Shown piece by piece: positions 1 through 11,750 of a stretch of 64,000 nt of DNA. Source of the DNA: Pyxicephalus adspersus (taxonomy: Eukaryota > Chordata > Amphibia > Anura > Pyxicephalidae); assembly GCF_032062135.1 (NCBI RefSeq), contig NC_092861.1, forward strand, positions 121,268,729-121,332,728, given 5' to 3'. Every line of letters starts with the position of its first letter. The stretch's first letter is position 1. The notes beneath the pieces were generated by a model. The model worked only from the letters and a program-made list of their open reading frames with translations. It was not told the origin of the DNA and did not search any database. The position numbers and the translations under genes were made by a program.

Positions 1-800
1 ATATCTTTTATCTGTTAAATGATTCAATAAATATGATTGGTTGTTAGAGAACTGTGCCTAGTTTCTTTGTCTAAATAAGTGAAAGTTTGATGTTTCATGA
101 TGTCACTGCAATCACTATGATAATTTAACCAAGCTACATCTGTGGCACATATACCGCATTACGTGGACGCAAAGGAGCTAAGGTGCACTTATATTTCCGA
201 TCCATAAATACAAATCTTTGATACAAATGCCTGTAAAAATACCTTTCCATCTTTTTACATTACCACTCCACTCCATCTCTAAAATAATACAATTCTTTTT
301 AGTGTTTGCTTAAGTGTCCACTTAACATGATGAATTAATTTCAGATTTATTATCCCACACCAGCCAAGAGAATTGTTTAGTATGCATGTCCATGTAACAT
401 GCAGTTTTTAATTTTGCTACATAATTTAGAGAACGTTAATAGGCATTATAAATAGCCACTTGTATGCTGTGCTTTATCTGTATTTAAAAATAAGGATAGG
501 ACACAAAACAAATTAACATTATTAGAACCTGGATAAAAAATGTTATGTTTGAAATGTTAACTTATAAATTGTTGCTATACAAAGTCAGTAGGAAGGCTAT
601 TTATCTTTTAAAGTCCTTGTTTTTTTTTTTTTTTTTGTAAGTTGTTTTTGTAGGATTAGGAAAAAACGCTATAATTTTGATTTTAGGGACTTGCCTGCTG
701 CCAGGTGTGGACAAGTAATTTTTAGCCATTCTGTAAATTACCTACTCTTCCTAAACAACCAATAGCAGCAAAGTTGGCTTGATTATGCCAAGGTCTAGAC
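1..800. other. AT-rich non-coding DNA
   Basis: No open frame, RNA gene or repeat family is recognisable. A run of 17 T lies at 620-636. Nothing else is supported. Confidence 0.6.
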
Positions 801-1072
801 CAGCAATTTTCAACCAGGGATCTTTGAACCGTGGCTGATTGACCTTCTATTTGATGATACCTACATAGTTCTGGGACCAACACCACTTGGTACAGTCAGC
901 TGCATTAATGGTGATATTCTAGCCACCACTATAGAGGGACATTCTTTTAATTGCCACCATGTTTATAAGGCCTTTCTTCTTCCTTTGAACCTTAGAAAAG
1001 TTTTTGTAGGGGTTCCCAAAATCTAACAATTATTGTATAGGTTCCTTAGGGGTAAAAGGTTGAGAAATGCTG
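801..1072 (-). mobile_element. hAT-Charlie-like non-autonomous DNA transposon
   Basis: The ends are inverted and of hAT type: CAGCAATTTTCAACC at the left and GGTTGAGAAATGCTG at the right, close to the CAGTGTTTCTCAACC / GGTTGAGAAACACTG ends of the other copies in this window. The element is flanked by GTCTAGAC (793-800) and GTCTAGAA (1073-1080), an 8-bp target duplication with one mismatch, as expected for hAT transposition. The last 110 bases resemble, in reverse complement, the start of the family described at 11488. The rest differs, so this is a diverged subfamily. It encodes no transposase and would have moved with enzyme supplied elsewhere. Confidence 0.8.
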
Positions 1073-1084
1073 GTCTAGAATTTT

Positions 1085-1293
1085 GGCTGTTAGATGATTT
1101 TGAGTGACACCAATGATCTATAAAGATGACATCCTTCCCAATGGCTAGCAGGGTAAGAGTAAATCTTCCAACTCACCATCTTGCTAATATACTGTGAGCT
1201 GTGGATATAGTAATTATAACAGAGCTTCGGGGAAGGCCTGAGGGTTTTTTCAGTGGTTCCCCAATGTTAAAAAAAGGTCAAGAAGGGCTGCTC
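1085..1293 (-). mobile_element. Fragment of hAT-Charlie-like element, reverse orientation
   Basis: Reads as the reverse complement of the copy at 11488-11742. Shared segments include TGACACCAATGATCT, then ACTGTGAGCTGTGGATATAG with the following TAATTATA, and a closing segment like GTTCCCCAATGTTAAAAAAAGG. The outer end is degraded. It lies 12 bases beyond a related copy, either a tandem insertion or two parts of one rearranged element. Confidence 0.75.
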
Positions 1294-2333
1294 TAAATGC
1301 TTTGGCCACATACAGTATATCACACACATCTGGCATTCTAATAAAGGTTGGGGATGTTACGAATCATCAACCAGATTTCACTTGCTCCCTCTTTTAATGA
1401 CTTATCTGTGTTATGCAGTTTTAAAATATTTAATTATATACAATGCTGGACATTAATTATATTGTTCAAAAATAAAAATGTAACTAAAAATTTATTAGGT
1501 TGGAAAATGCTATAAGTGCATAATATTATGTTTTGAATGCGGTTACTGTTCTGGAGACATTTCAAAAATTCTGATACTACTAACAACATATTGTTGGATA
1601 TTGACATCTTCAGATGGCTGGCACAAGTGTTGCAAATAGTGGAAGCATGTGGTAGGAAACAGAAATAAAAGAATTTAAAGTTTTAATGGGTCCTGGAGTA
1701 AGTCCTGGCTGGTGATCATGGCGGCACCCTGCCAAGATGGCGCATGAGTGTAAGTCCAGTATATTAGTTATCAATTAACAAATATTCCTGGAAGTAGTTG
1801 GTGAAGTTTTATTAAACTTTCCTGAATTTATTAGTGAACCCCATTGAACTCTGTGGGGGCCAAAACCTGCTATTTTAGGCTAACTGGCAAGCTGTTTTTA
1901 AAACCTAATTTTAGGACATGATGGACATTGCATATGAAAAATTCTCCTATTCATGTGACTTTAAGGGGGCATGAAAAAACAGTACTCATTTAAATGACAT
2001 GCTTGGGGAATGCCTCTAAGCTGAATAGAACAATACAATTTTTATTAACTCTTCCATTTACCATATATAAACCAAGGTACTCATTTTTAAAAATATAGGA
2101 AAATGCTTAGAATCAAGTATAAAACCAAGGCATAAAATGCAACTGTCACTGCCAACATTCAAAAGAGTAATCAACAGAACTGGCATTAAAATCAACATGA
2201 ATTAATACATTCAAGTGTTTTATTTTTAAAGCATTCAGGGCTTAGTCTTTTTACAGGTTAAAGTATTTTGTACTTTTGAGTTGGTTATGATGGGTCACTA
2301 GCCCTAAATTATCTCTTGTGCATAACTGTTGGT
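1294..2333. other. Non-coding DNA with a pair of YY1-like motifs
   Basis: No gene is visible. ATGGCGG at 1718-1724 and AAGATGGCGC at 1734-1743 fit the YY1 core and lie on the same strand. Otherwise the stretch is AT-rich and unrecognised. Confidence 0.4.
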
Positions 2334-2448
2334 CACCAGTAGATAGTGCTGTGTCCCCACGAAAAGTGTGTAACAACAGCTCATCATGTTTCCAACAGCA
2401 AGAGTTTGTTACACACTTTATATGAGGACACTATGCCATCTACTGGTG
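2334..2448. repeat. Hairpin (foldback) element, 43-bp arms
   Basis: Bases 2334-2376 and 2406-2448 are inverted repeats of one another with a few mismatches, separated by a 29-base loop. Each arm starts outermost with CACCAGTAGAT and ends with AGTGTGTAACAA. The structure suggests a tiny foldback transposon or a remnant of a TIR element; no flanking duplication is obvious. Both outer ends carry a CCAGTAGATRGYR sequence close to the CTCF core. Confidence 0.75.
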
Positions 2449-4419
2449 TAAGTCAAGTATAAACCAAGATGTTTTTTCTAATAGTAGTTTGAATGAACAA
2501 AATATCTGTTTATACTCAAGTATATATTGTAGCTTGGTTTAAATACAACAGCAGCACCCCAAACTGATGTTTTTTTGACTCTAAGGGTTTTTCAGGGAGT
2601 TATTGCTTCAGCACCTGATTTTTTTTGAACGGTAATATTTAGATAGCAGAAGCCATTTATAAGCGTATTATTACAATTACTGAAAAACAATCCAAAAAAC
2701 CATGTGCCTGTATTTGTTTCTTGTAAAGGTTATTTCTAACTTTTTCTTTTTATTCATGAGTCTAGGATGAAAAGTTGCCCTGTGTGCCCTGTGTTTGAAG
2801 CTTTGAATGATCCCATAAATTGTATTACATTCATGTGTAGTTATTGGCTGTTTACCAGCTATCAGTTTACCAGTTCTGAATGCAAAGTGTTATGGCAATG
2901 TGGAGACCCTGATTTCTTTAACAATATACATTTTCATTCCATTTTTTACCCCAATTTTCAAAGCAACACAATGCAACTATCAGAATGATAATATATGCCA
3001 CGTATTGATAAACTACTTAAGCAAACTGGATTTTTGAAGTTATTGAGGAATTATCTTTTGTCCTACCTCATATAGCAAGATGCTTGTGTTTGTAGACAGT
3101 CAACGATGCTTTCAACCACAATGTCTTTTTCTAACTCGTAAGCGTATAGTCCTATTAATATAGACAGCAATCTTGTGCAAGTCATTAGTTTTAGTAATTG
3201 TTTCGCCTGGTCAAATTACAGTCATGTGATGTTATGTGATCCTGTTGCATGTGGTTGAATTGCAATAAAATATGTTAATATAGTTTGCCAGTAAAATAGG
3301 ACCCCCATACAGACCCCTAAACAGATCCAAGAGTAGTGTCATGAACCTCAGAATGATTTCAGTTGCCCTTTGTGGCCTCTTTAGCCTTATGTTTTTTGGG
3401 GGGACTTTTTGATGAAAGTTCTGTAGTGCAGACTATAATGTGTATGGAATTTTTTTCTTTTCAACTGTGGCATTGTTACTCACTGAAACATGTAATGGGG
3501 CACTGTGCCTCTCAATGACATGATCTTCTGAGACAGAGGAAGGGACATAATTCCTCCTTCCACTGACAACAAAAGGTAATTAAAAAATCAAACCAATTAA
3601 TTTTTAATACAAATTTGGTTCTGACCGCTGTTTTTTTTATATATGCAAAACTTGACATAGCCTAGTAACATTTAAAAGTCTTTTCCAATCAAAAATGGGT
3701 TAGTCTTTAAATTATAGCTAAAAACAAATCTCCCAAATGCTATAAGGGTGACAGAGGCTTTAAGTCAACCCCCTACTTTACTCAATCTGCTATTAGATAA
3801 TCCAAGGATGTAGTCTGGGCCCACCTATATGGAATCATTGGCAGAAATTTACATAATGTTTTGTACTGGTAATGTAAAAGAAGTTAATATAAATTCTCCC
3901 TTCCAAAAACGGCAGCTAAATGATCTCAGTAGAAATATAATCCACTTTCCATTATCAAAAATAAAACATTTTGGCTGCAGTTTCAATGTAAGCAGGCTAG
4001 GAATATGATTCATTACCTATATGTTTCTAGTGGCTGCTAGGAACAAGAAAAGCTACAATTTTCAAAAACAAGAAGGGAAACCAATGCCAAAGAATTTTTA
4101 ATGAAGCTTACTACATATTCTTTTGAAGCCTACTATCTTAATTAAAAAATATTTTATAAATGTCCCATAATTAATATATATTGTTGATGATGTAACATTT
4201 AAAAAATATACATGAACCACTTCTCCATTTTTTATTTTTTTATTTTTGGATACAGTTTTAAAAGAATCTTGTAAGCATGTTTGATTTTCTTTAGCATTTC
4301 AATTTCAAATGTTCAGTTTCCTTTTTTTCTTCAGAGCAAATGATATACATATATATTTAAAATATCAGCCTCCATATCTGCAGATTACAATTTGCATTTT
4401 GAAATTGCCTTATTGAATT
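2449..4419. other. AT-rich non-coding DNA
   Basis: The open frame at 2767-2988 (73 codons) matches no family I know and is compatible with chance. No repeat family is recognised in these 2 kb. Confidence 0.55.
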
Positions 4420-4870
4420 GCAGCGGGCTTGCTCTGGAAGTGTTTTTTTTTCTAATGATTTATTTAATGAAATGCTATAGGTCAACCCTTTGTCCTTAAA
4501 TTAGTTTCTCTAAAAATACATTTTCCTGTTCTCGTGCTTCTTCATACAACAATTTCTGAGTGAGGAAAAGAAAAAGGAAAGAGTGGCTTGCATTAATTAA
4601 GTCTTTGTTAATATGGATATCTGCTCACAGTTAGTTAAACAGTTTCAAATAAAATTAGCAGTGAGAAACTCGGAGGCCAGCTTTAGGTTTCTTATCTGAA
4701 AATTTTCTTTTCAGTGAGAGAATGCTCCTCTGTGAGTATGCATTATCTAATATATTCAGCCCTCATTCGCTGCTTCTTTTCCCAGATGAAGATGGGCCTA
4801 ATTGAGGTGGCACTTTCATGTTTGTAGAGCTCTTGAGGATCTCATACAAAAGCATCTAGAGTCTTCTCAT
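4420..4870. promoter_or_regulatory. Candidate conserved non-coding element
   Basis: Repeat-free sequence of balanced composition with several homeodomain-type cores (TTGCATTAATTAAG near 4587, CCTAATTGAG near 4797) and no coding potential. These features are typical of vertebrate developmental enhancers, but conservation cannot be checked here. Confidence 0.3.
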
Positions 4871-6171
4871 TTGTCTGGAGTATGTTTTAGATGTATAAAT
4901 ATTATTTACTTTAAACTATGAATCAAAAGGTAATGTAATTATTGTATATGAAACATACGGCAGCACGGACATTTGTTTATTGTTTTGGTGACTAGCCCCC
5001 TACCTCCTCTGCTGGATGGACATTCTTGGTGTTGTGCTATGACCATCACTGTACCCGTGATTTTTATTTTATTTTTTAGATGAAAGAAATAGCCTCATGA
5101 TGTAATACAATTTCCTAAACACGAAGAGACGTACTGCTTCCATTTAAATAACCTATTAGGAATTGCGAGCAATGCATTTTGCAATACAGGAGGTGTGTCT
5201 AAATGATTCCTTTAAGTGGTCAACTGTCAAGTCAATGATTGCATAATCTGGGTTCATGGGTTTGGAGTTTATGAGTTATGAACTTTTGAGTTTTGGTACA
5301 GAATAACAATAGTTATATTGCTTTTTTAGTAACTAAGAGAGGTTTATGTTTAAGTATATCTCGCCAAGGCTATGGGCATTCAAGTATAGACGTATTTTAC
5401 CAAGCAGTAATTTCCCTTAAAATAAAGCCCTCATTGACCTCTGTAGCTGCAGGAACATTGGAGAAATTAACCCTGGTCACAGCAGATGCACTGAAGTGCC
5501 CTGAAGATGTTCTTCCCCTATCTTAGCTCATTCTGATCCCCCCCTCCATCAATAACTCAGCAACCTTCCACCCTTCTAATTGCTAATGCATACAAAAAGC
5601 AAGTTCTCTGATAGCATGAGAAGAACTTGTATGACTAGTGCTTCTGCTATAAACTTTGAGGATGCATTATTTAACAGCACTTGCAGCTGATTTGCTTTCT
5701 GTTAAGAATATATACAAATAAATACTTCTAAATGTTCACACCTGACTACGAATTTATCCTAAAGCCATACAACAACTCCATTTTACAGCATTAATAGATA
5801 ATTTATAGTGGTCATAGTTAAATTATTTGTTATGTAAAGTTATAGCAACAAATAGGTTTCAAATATTTAATTTATACATAACAACTATATTTAACTATAT
5901 TAAATATATGCTACTAAGTAAAGATGTGCCATGATGTCAAACTGAATTTTTTACCTAAGAATCATAAAAATGTTCACTTACAAGGAAACTGAGTGCAGAT
6001 ATAAAAAATACTTCTAATAAAAAAAAAACAATGAATACAGTTCCGTAGTTAAAGCATACCTAAACTCAGAATTTTTACTTTACATAAAAAGGTAGACAAA
6101 CCTTTTATTTATTGTAAAAATTGTGTTTGTTAGTGTTTTTAAATGCAACACCCTTTTTTTTTTTTAAATAA
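4871..6171. other. AT-rich non-coding DNA
   Basis: The open frame at 5293-5526 (77 codons) has no recognisable domain. From about 5700 the stretch is very AT-rich with simple A and T runs. No gene or repeat is supported. Confidence 0.5.
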
Positions 6172-6570
6172 AAAGGGTGCAGCACTGCTCCCTTAATTCT
6201 AGAAAGCCTAGGCGATCAAAAATGAATGGGAGCGCAGAGCCCCCGTATACCTACGTCAAGCATCCTGGGAGGCCCTTGGCTGCTCCTTCTGCACATGTCC
6301 AAACATTTTGGCCATGTGCAGAAGGAGCCCTTTCATCAATAGGGAAAAAAATTGCCGATCTCATGCATGCACGTTTTTTTCCCAATCTATGTCACCCGAT
6401 CTCGTGCCTTCGCATTGCGAGATTGGGTGATGTAGGAAGAAAAACACAGAAAAAGAGAGGAGAAGATGTGGCACCTGGCGCTCCCTCTGCGTCAGGTCGA
6501 AGACAGATACCGGGACGATGCGGGATGGGAGAAACCTCCTGGCGGGTAGACTGATCTGCGGGGTAAGGTA
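6172..6570. repeat. Dispersed repeat with perfect 16-bp hairpin
   Basis: A GC-richer island in AT-rich DNA. Bases 6282-6297 (GCTCCTTCTGCACATG) and 6313-6328 are a perfect inverted repeat around a 15-base loop. Related sequence occurs at 15300-15530 (CTCCTTCTGTGCATG, then CTCATGCATG) and at 51480-51680 (ATCCTGGGAGGCTCTGC, reversed relative to 6215-6275), which shows a dispersed family. The 125-codon open frame at 6177-6554 lies wholly inside the repeat and has no recognisable protein. The class of element is unknown to me. Confidence 0.6.
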
Positions 6571-6687
6571 GGTTAGTGTGATTTTTTTGTTTTGGGTTTA
6601 CTTCCGCTCTTATAAAAAAAGGAGTCCAAAACTATACCTACATCCCCACAAATGATTATATTTTGGTTTATCCATTGAAGGCTACTA

Positions 6688-7221
6688 TTAACCCCCCCAG
6701 CGGTATTCCCGAGTGTGACTCTAGGTAGAAAAAAGAAGCTCGAAGTGGTAACCCCAAGCCACACTCGGGGTATGTAAACCTATGGGAAATAATAGTAAAT
6801 CGAGTTTTACCTGATCCGCCCGGCATCCCGCATCGTCCTTTGCATCTTTTTTCTTCCTCCGGCCGGCGCTCCCTGTACCCAATGAGTCACCGGGGACTTC
6901 CCAGCGACGTCGGTGCATGCTGACGTTCCATTTTGGGCGGGGTGGGGCGCGGCGGGAAATTCAAATTCATTTGTTTTGCATTCAATACAAAATAACTGTA
7001 TTGAATGCAATGTAGTGTTTTTATATGTGAAAATGCAGTACATTGTCTTTCATGAACATTTATTTTACAGTATAATATAATATATTATTAGTTTTTTTTT
7101 ATGTTTTTTTTAAATTATTTAATTTATTATTTTGACAACTGTAAAATACATTTTCATGAAAAAAAATGTACCACTTCTAGACATTTAAAACCGGACAGAA
7201 TTGAACCACCCAGGAGGTTAA
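6688..7221. mobile_element. TTAA-flanked piggyBac-like miniature element
   Basis: The element body, 6692-7217, sits between two TTAA tetranucleotides (6688-6691 and 7218-7221), the target duplication of piggyBac transposons. The left end reads CCCCCCAGCGGTATTCCC followed by GAGTGTG. The right end (CACCCAGGAGGTTAA) is an imperfect inverted match, CCTCCTGGGTGG in reverse. An internal inverted pair, CGAGTGTG near 6710 and CCACACTCGGGG near 6760, is like that in other frog copies I recall. The 526-bp body has no transposase. A fragment of the same family is at 33088. Small open frames at 6573-7043 are not genes. Confidence 0.65.
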
Positions 7222-7446
7222 TGCAACATAATCTATTCCCTTGTATGTAACCAGCAAAACCTCTGCTGTTACAAGGGAGTCAGCTCTACATAAGAAAAGC
7301 AAAAAAGCCTAAATCAAAGATCTTGCCTGCTTCCAGAGTGTACAACTTAGATTTTAAACAATAAATACACACACACAACCATTGGTCTATTGTGCAAAAG
7401 GTATACACAGGTAAACAGACATAAACAGAAGGAATTTTGATGTGTT

Positions 7447-7735
7447 TTAGGCTGGGTCTACACGGACGTTTTTAAAAACACATGTAAATGTTTCTACTGT
7501 GTTTATATGCGTTTTTATGCACTTTTAAAGCAAGCTTTAAAACAATGGAAAATGTCTACACCGCATTTCCACGTTATTAATGCATTTTCCCTTTTTTTAA
7601 CGCATTTAGTGCCTATAAACGCGGGGAAACGCTGGAAAACATCTCATTGAAATCAATGGAAACGTTTACCTGCATTTTCCCACGTTTTAGGGCGTTTTCC
7701 AGCATTAACCCCGCGTTTTAATTTTTTAAACATTG
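7447..7735. repeat. Dispersed repeat rich in ACGTTT/GCGTTT words
   Basis: Starts AGGCTGGGTCTACACGG and contains many imperfect repeats of AAACGC, ACGTTT and CGCATTT words on both strands, giving local CpG richness absent from its flanks. Such 'tctacacggacg' sequences recur in frog genomes in my recollection. Class and exact ends are not determined. Confidence 0.45.
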
Positions 7736-8819
7736 CAAGCAACGTTATAGATATTGCTCATTTGGTCTCCAATTGAACCTGATTTACAACCACACTCTGA
7801 TATATATTCTTTAAGAATTTAGTTGCATTTTGATTATGCTTTGATATAGTACAAATTAATCCTAGAGCGCTATGGGATAGCTAAAAAGCACAGAATAAGT
7901 AGTGATTCTATGCTTTGGTTGACTGAGGCTTTAGACCAGCTGTAGTGTAAATGATTGGCCATTGTGATAAGTAATTTAGCTAAATGTATAAATATCAACT
8001 TTAGCAAATAACCTATGTTAACAATATTAATTGTAGCAAGATATAAACAGAAAGTGAAAATCGTGTGGAAAAAAATTACCTGTCAGGATCAGGACCAAAA
8101 CCCAGGGTTGCTTCTGTGTCTAGTGGTAGATCTACCCAATAAGCTACTTGAAGTGCTGGATAGCTCCCTGACAGATGTCAAATCCAAGGTACACATCAAG
8201 GACTGAAAGCAATAACATCTAGATCTAAATGAACATACACTAAAACAAGGTGCTCGCTCCCACAGACAATCAAATCCCATCTAAAAATGTTCATGCAATA
8301 GTAAACCACCCTATAGGACCCAAGTTCATTGCTGTCTCCCATGAGTGCAAAGCAGGTAATCCCTTTCTTCTGGTTACAATTTTCAAAGACATATAAGAAA
8401 CAGAGATAGAAACATAGAACGAGAAAAAGGAAAACGCCTAGAAAGAGAGAGAAAAAGGAAGGGAGGGAGAGGAAACAATAGGGAAAGTGAAGGAAATGGA
8501 CAGTGAAGACGTATGATCCTTGGAAAAAAGTTATGTCAGGCTCCTTCCAGTTGCAAAAGGTTGGAGGAAATATTTTACATCAGTATGCATCAAGGTGGCA
8601 TCTATATTCTAAAGAATTCTCAGCTCAGGTTCCCCTAATGCTGGAGGCGAGTTCCTTAATGCACATGATCTTATTGATCTTAGACAGCATCAATTTTTTT
8701 ATATATAATATTTAGCAGTTATATATTTGATATTTGTAATGTACATGTTATTTGTGATAGTACACCCATATAATTCAGGGTTATAACGTAAATCATGTTT
8801 ATGTATATGATTTGTAGAT
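7736..8819. other. Non-coding DNA with a purine-rich tract
   Basis: Bases 8380-8505 on the plus strand are almost all A and G (GAAAAAGG, AGAGAGAG and GGAGGGAG words), a polypurine tract. The short open frames at 8015-8280 and 8503-8715 show no known protein. Confidence 0.5.
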
Positions 8820-8825
8820 CTCAAT

Positions 8826-8870
8826 CTACTCCTGATGAAGTAGACTCTGTACTACGAAACGCATCGAGCA
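8826..8870 (+). repeat. Repeat with CCTGATGAAG...GAAACGC motif
   Basis: Contains CTCCTGATGAAGTAGACTC followed by TACGAAACGCATCG. The same two-part motif is at 12705-12745 (TTCTGAGGAAGC, then GCGAAACGCGTC), so it belongs to a dispersed family. The flanks are too diverged to define ends. Confidence 0.45.
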
Positions 8871-9629
8871 ATGGTTGGTAATATGTGTAATCACTTTATA
8901 TTTTGTTGATTTTAAAATGTTTTCATTCTGTTTTTTATTAAAAATTTGATATTTTAAATCATTTTATTTTAAACAAAATGTGCCTTTAAAGTCCTCCCTT
9001 CTTTCTTATTTTGCGTACAATTTGATGATTGTATCTATTATAGTCAAAAGAAAAAAAGATGTACCTACTATACAATATATTTATTGCCCATCCCTAGGCA
9101 AAAATAAACCCCCAACATGCCTTGCACTTATTCACTCTTTTCTTAAGGTCCTCCAATGTCTTTTTAATTGATCTGACTCCACAAATAAACATTGTTCTCT
9201 ATTAAACTGTCTCTTATGTAGGTTAAGATCAATAATCTGCAGTAGTAGTTTTGTGAATGCCTTTTTTTTGGACATCACCACACTGACAGCAAGTTTTTCA
9301 GTACCTGTGAGGACCCCTGCAAAGGACAGCCAATGGGAAGTTTCCGCATCACCAGACAGCAATGTGGACAACTGAAGACACTCCTCCTAATCAGTGAGTA
9401 AGAGAGAAGACTTAGGACATGCCACATGACAAAAATAGGATTAAGATTTTTAGGATAAAAAGAGGCATTCATTTTTTTGAGTTTTCCTCTATAAGCATGT
9501 TATAGAGATAGCTACAATTCCACAGGTAGCCGCATGGGAAAAGTTGGGATTTGGAAAAAAATAAAGACACACGGAATAATAAACTTAAGTAAGAGGAGTA
9601 ATGTATCTTCATTTGTGATATCTAGTGGG
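8871..9629. other. Non-coding DNA
   Basis: No gene or recognised repeat. Overlapping open frames on both strands at 8980-9472 are short and mutually inconsistent. Confidence 0.5.
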
Positions 9630-10112
9630 CTTTGTCATTAGGGTGGGGTAAAGTATGTTTCCTTTTGAAAGCACACTTGCCTTTACTTGGTGGGTGGTGA
9701 GCTTGTGCCATAATCAGCAGGTATGTACACCTAATTATGACACACACTTTCCAGTGTCCACCCACCCTGCAGCAATGACATGTCGAGAGACATGTCATCA
9801 CTGCATTCTCCGAAGGTACCATCTTCACCTCCGAGCCAGACCTCTGAGTGCATGATGATCCTCTTCAACCATTGGATGGCCACTGATATTGTAACTCCTT
9901 CACATGCAGTTGCATTGTCCCCAGCGGTGCCATACATAAAGCTTAGCGCTACAGTACATGGCTCATATGCTGTGCAGAGTAGAGCTAAAACAAAAAGCCA
10001 CCAGGAGCCAGGCCTTTATTTTTTTGACAAAGAAGACATTGCATGTCTCTTTTGTCAATTAGAACTTTCTCCTGGTGATTTTTGCTTTTACAAGTTAGGT
10101 CCACTTTAAATA
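9630..10112. repeat. Probable dispersed repeat containing a GAGA-loop hairpin
   Basis: More GC-rich than its flanks, and it ends in AGGTCCACTTTAAAT, close to the AGTTCCACTTTAAATG ending at 28624-28641 and the AAGTTCCACTTTAAATCC near 15507, suggesting a shared repeat end. Bases 9768-9784 and 9789-9805 form 17-bp inverted arms with two mismatches around a GAGA loop. The 109-codon open frame at 9780-10109 lies inside the repeat and has no known domain. Confidence 0.4.
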
Positions 10113-11479
10113 AAAATTGGTTTTTCGGTTACATGTTGTACCAACAAAAAAGCACTTAATAATTTTCAAAGAAAGCACAATCTTCAGAGAGACAAAAGAC
10201 CTATAAGAGCAATCACAAAAATGTTTTTCAGTGCTTAAAAAGTTACGTTTGCTCAATTTACCAACTAAATAATATATTATACACCCAAGTGGTGCAAATA
10301 ACTGAGTATAATGAGCACTTACCATGTTAAAAAAAAATAGTTTGATTCTTAAAAATTGTAAATGCTGTTTGAAGCAAACTGTTTCTGGTTCCTAAATGTC
10401 CCAGATGACCTCTGCTGTTTACAAACAAATGTGAACTTACCGTTGAACTCCAAGCAGATTATTAATTATTTACAGAGGTTTCTGCACATACCACCAGCAG
10501 CTCTCCTTGCCCTGTGTTATGGCCATTTGCAATACTGTTCTGAACAGGCAAAGCTCTGACTCTGACCTCTAAGTTACAGAGCTTCCTGCTACCTGCTATT
10601 GCAATGGGCTGTCTCATCAGAAATATGTTTGATATGGGGGTAGGTGAGCAGATCCTACCCCCATACAATACAAGCTGTCGCTTGTACTTACAGGAACCTC
10701 CAGTTGCCTACACTTTATACCTAATAATAGATTTTCTTTTCATATTATGGTTACTTTAGGGAGGTAATCTTTGGTAGGTGTTGGCTCTAAATGGTTTATA
10801 TGATTTTGCAGTGCAAAATTGGATAAAATTAAGTGCACTGGCATAGGCTAGGCTGTTGTCATACATAAAAGGGCCTCCAAGAGATGGTTCAAATCAACTT
10901 TAATGGGTTTGGGAGAGGGGAAAACATTACACCAGTTATGATATGTTTATATCATCATAAAACATCAAAAAGAAAATCCAACACTTTTCAAGTTTCTATA
11001 GGACCCACTTCATCAGGGTTTTATTTTTTTATTCATGTGAGTGAACAGCAGTGATGTCAGATTCTAAGGAGGTTGAGAATATAATGATAGGGCAACAGTA
11101 ATGAACCAGTCTTCATCAGATGCTTTGTGCAGGCTGTGCCTACTTAGGGTATGTTTATCGATCATTAATTCATATTGACATATTCTAAGTTGATATTGAA
11201 GTATATTGTTTGCATGGTAGAGATGAGTGTGACATTTCATTAAACTTGACTTCCTATGAAACAAGAGATTTTATGTTCTGTAAAATGTTAGTGAACTTAG
11301 CCTAAAATTTTTCCATGTGGCATTGGAAGGAAAAAAGTAATAGTATAAAGAAAGTAAAAGATTAGCAATTTAAATCACCATAGAAGTTAACATCACCATT
11401 GTCTCCCCTTCCTCCCAGTTCTTATCAAGAAGTCTTGGTAAACCTGACAAAGTCTTCTCATCCCTTGATGGCTTTCATT
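10113..11479. other. Non-coding DNA, unidentified
   Basis: No gene is seen. ACCCACTTCATCAGGG near 11002 may be a reversed, degraded copy of the GATGAAG-containing repeat at 8826. Open frames in 10095-11264 are short and unrecognised. Confidence 0.4.
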
Positions 11480-11487
11480 GTTTAAAC

Positions 11488-11742
11488 CCGTGTTTCTAAA
11501 CCTTTTAAACAAGAGGGAAATAACTTTCAGGTCTTCACAGAACCCCTTCTATAATTACTATATCCCCAGTTCACAGTACATTAGCTTGGTGGTCAGTGGG
11601 ATTAAATTGCTGGCCATGAAAAATGTCATATTTACAGATAGCCAAAAAGATTATTGGTGTCAGTGAAACTGTGAAACACAAATTGCTCATTGTTCAAGGA
11701 ACCCCTAAGAACCTCTGGAGATACCCTGATTGAGAAACACTG
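11488..11742 (+). mobile_element. hAT-Charlie-like element, near full length
   Basis: The best complete copy of the main hAT family in the window. The left end CCGTGTTTCTAAACC and right end TGATTGAGAAACACTG are inverted. The flanks GTTTAAAC (11480-11487) and GTATGAAC (11743-11750) match at 6 of 8 positions, a decayed 8-bp target duplication. Internal landmarks used to find other copies are ATAATTACTATATCC, TTCACAGTACATTAG, GATAGCCAAAAAGATTATTGG and CTCATTGTTCAAGGAACC. It is non-coding and transposase-dependent. Confidence 0.8.
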
Positions 11743-11750
11743 GTATGAAC

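Noticed and set aside
6177..6554. 125-codon open frame
   Set aside because: Lies entirely within a dispersed GC-rich repeat containing a hairpin; no protein similarity recognised.
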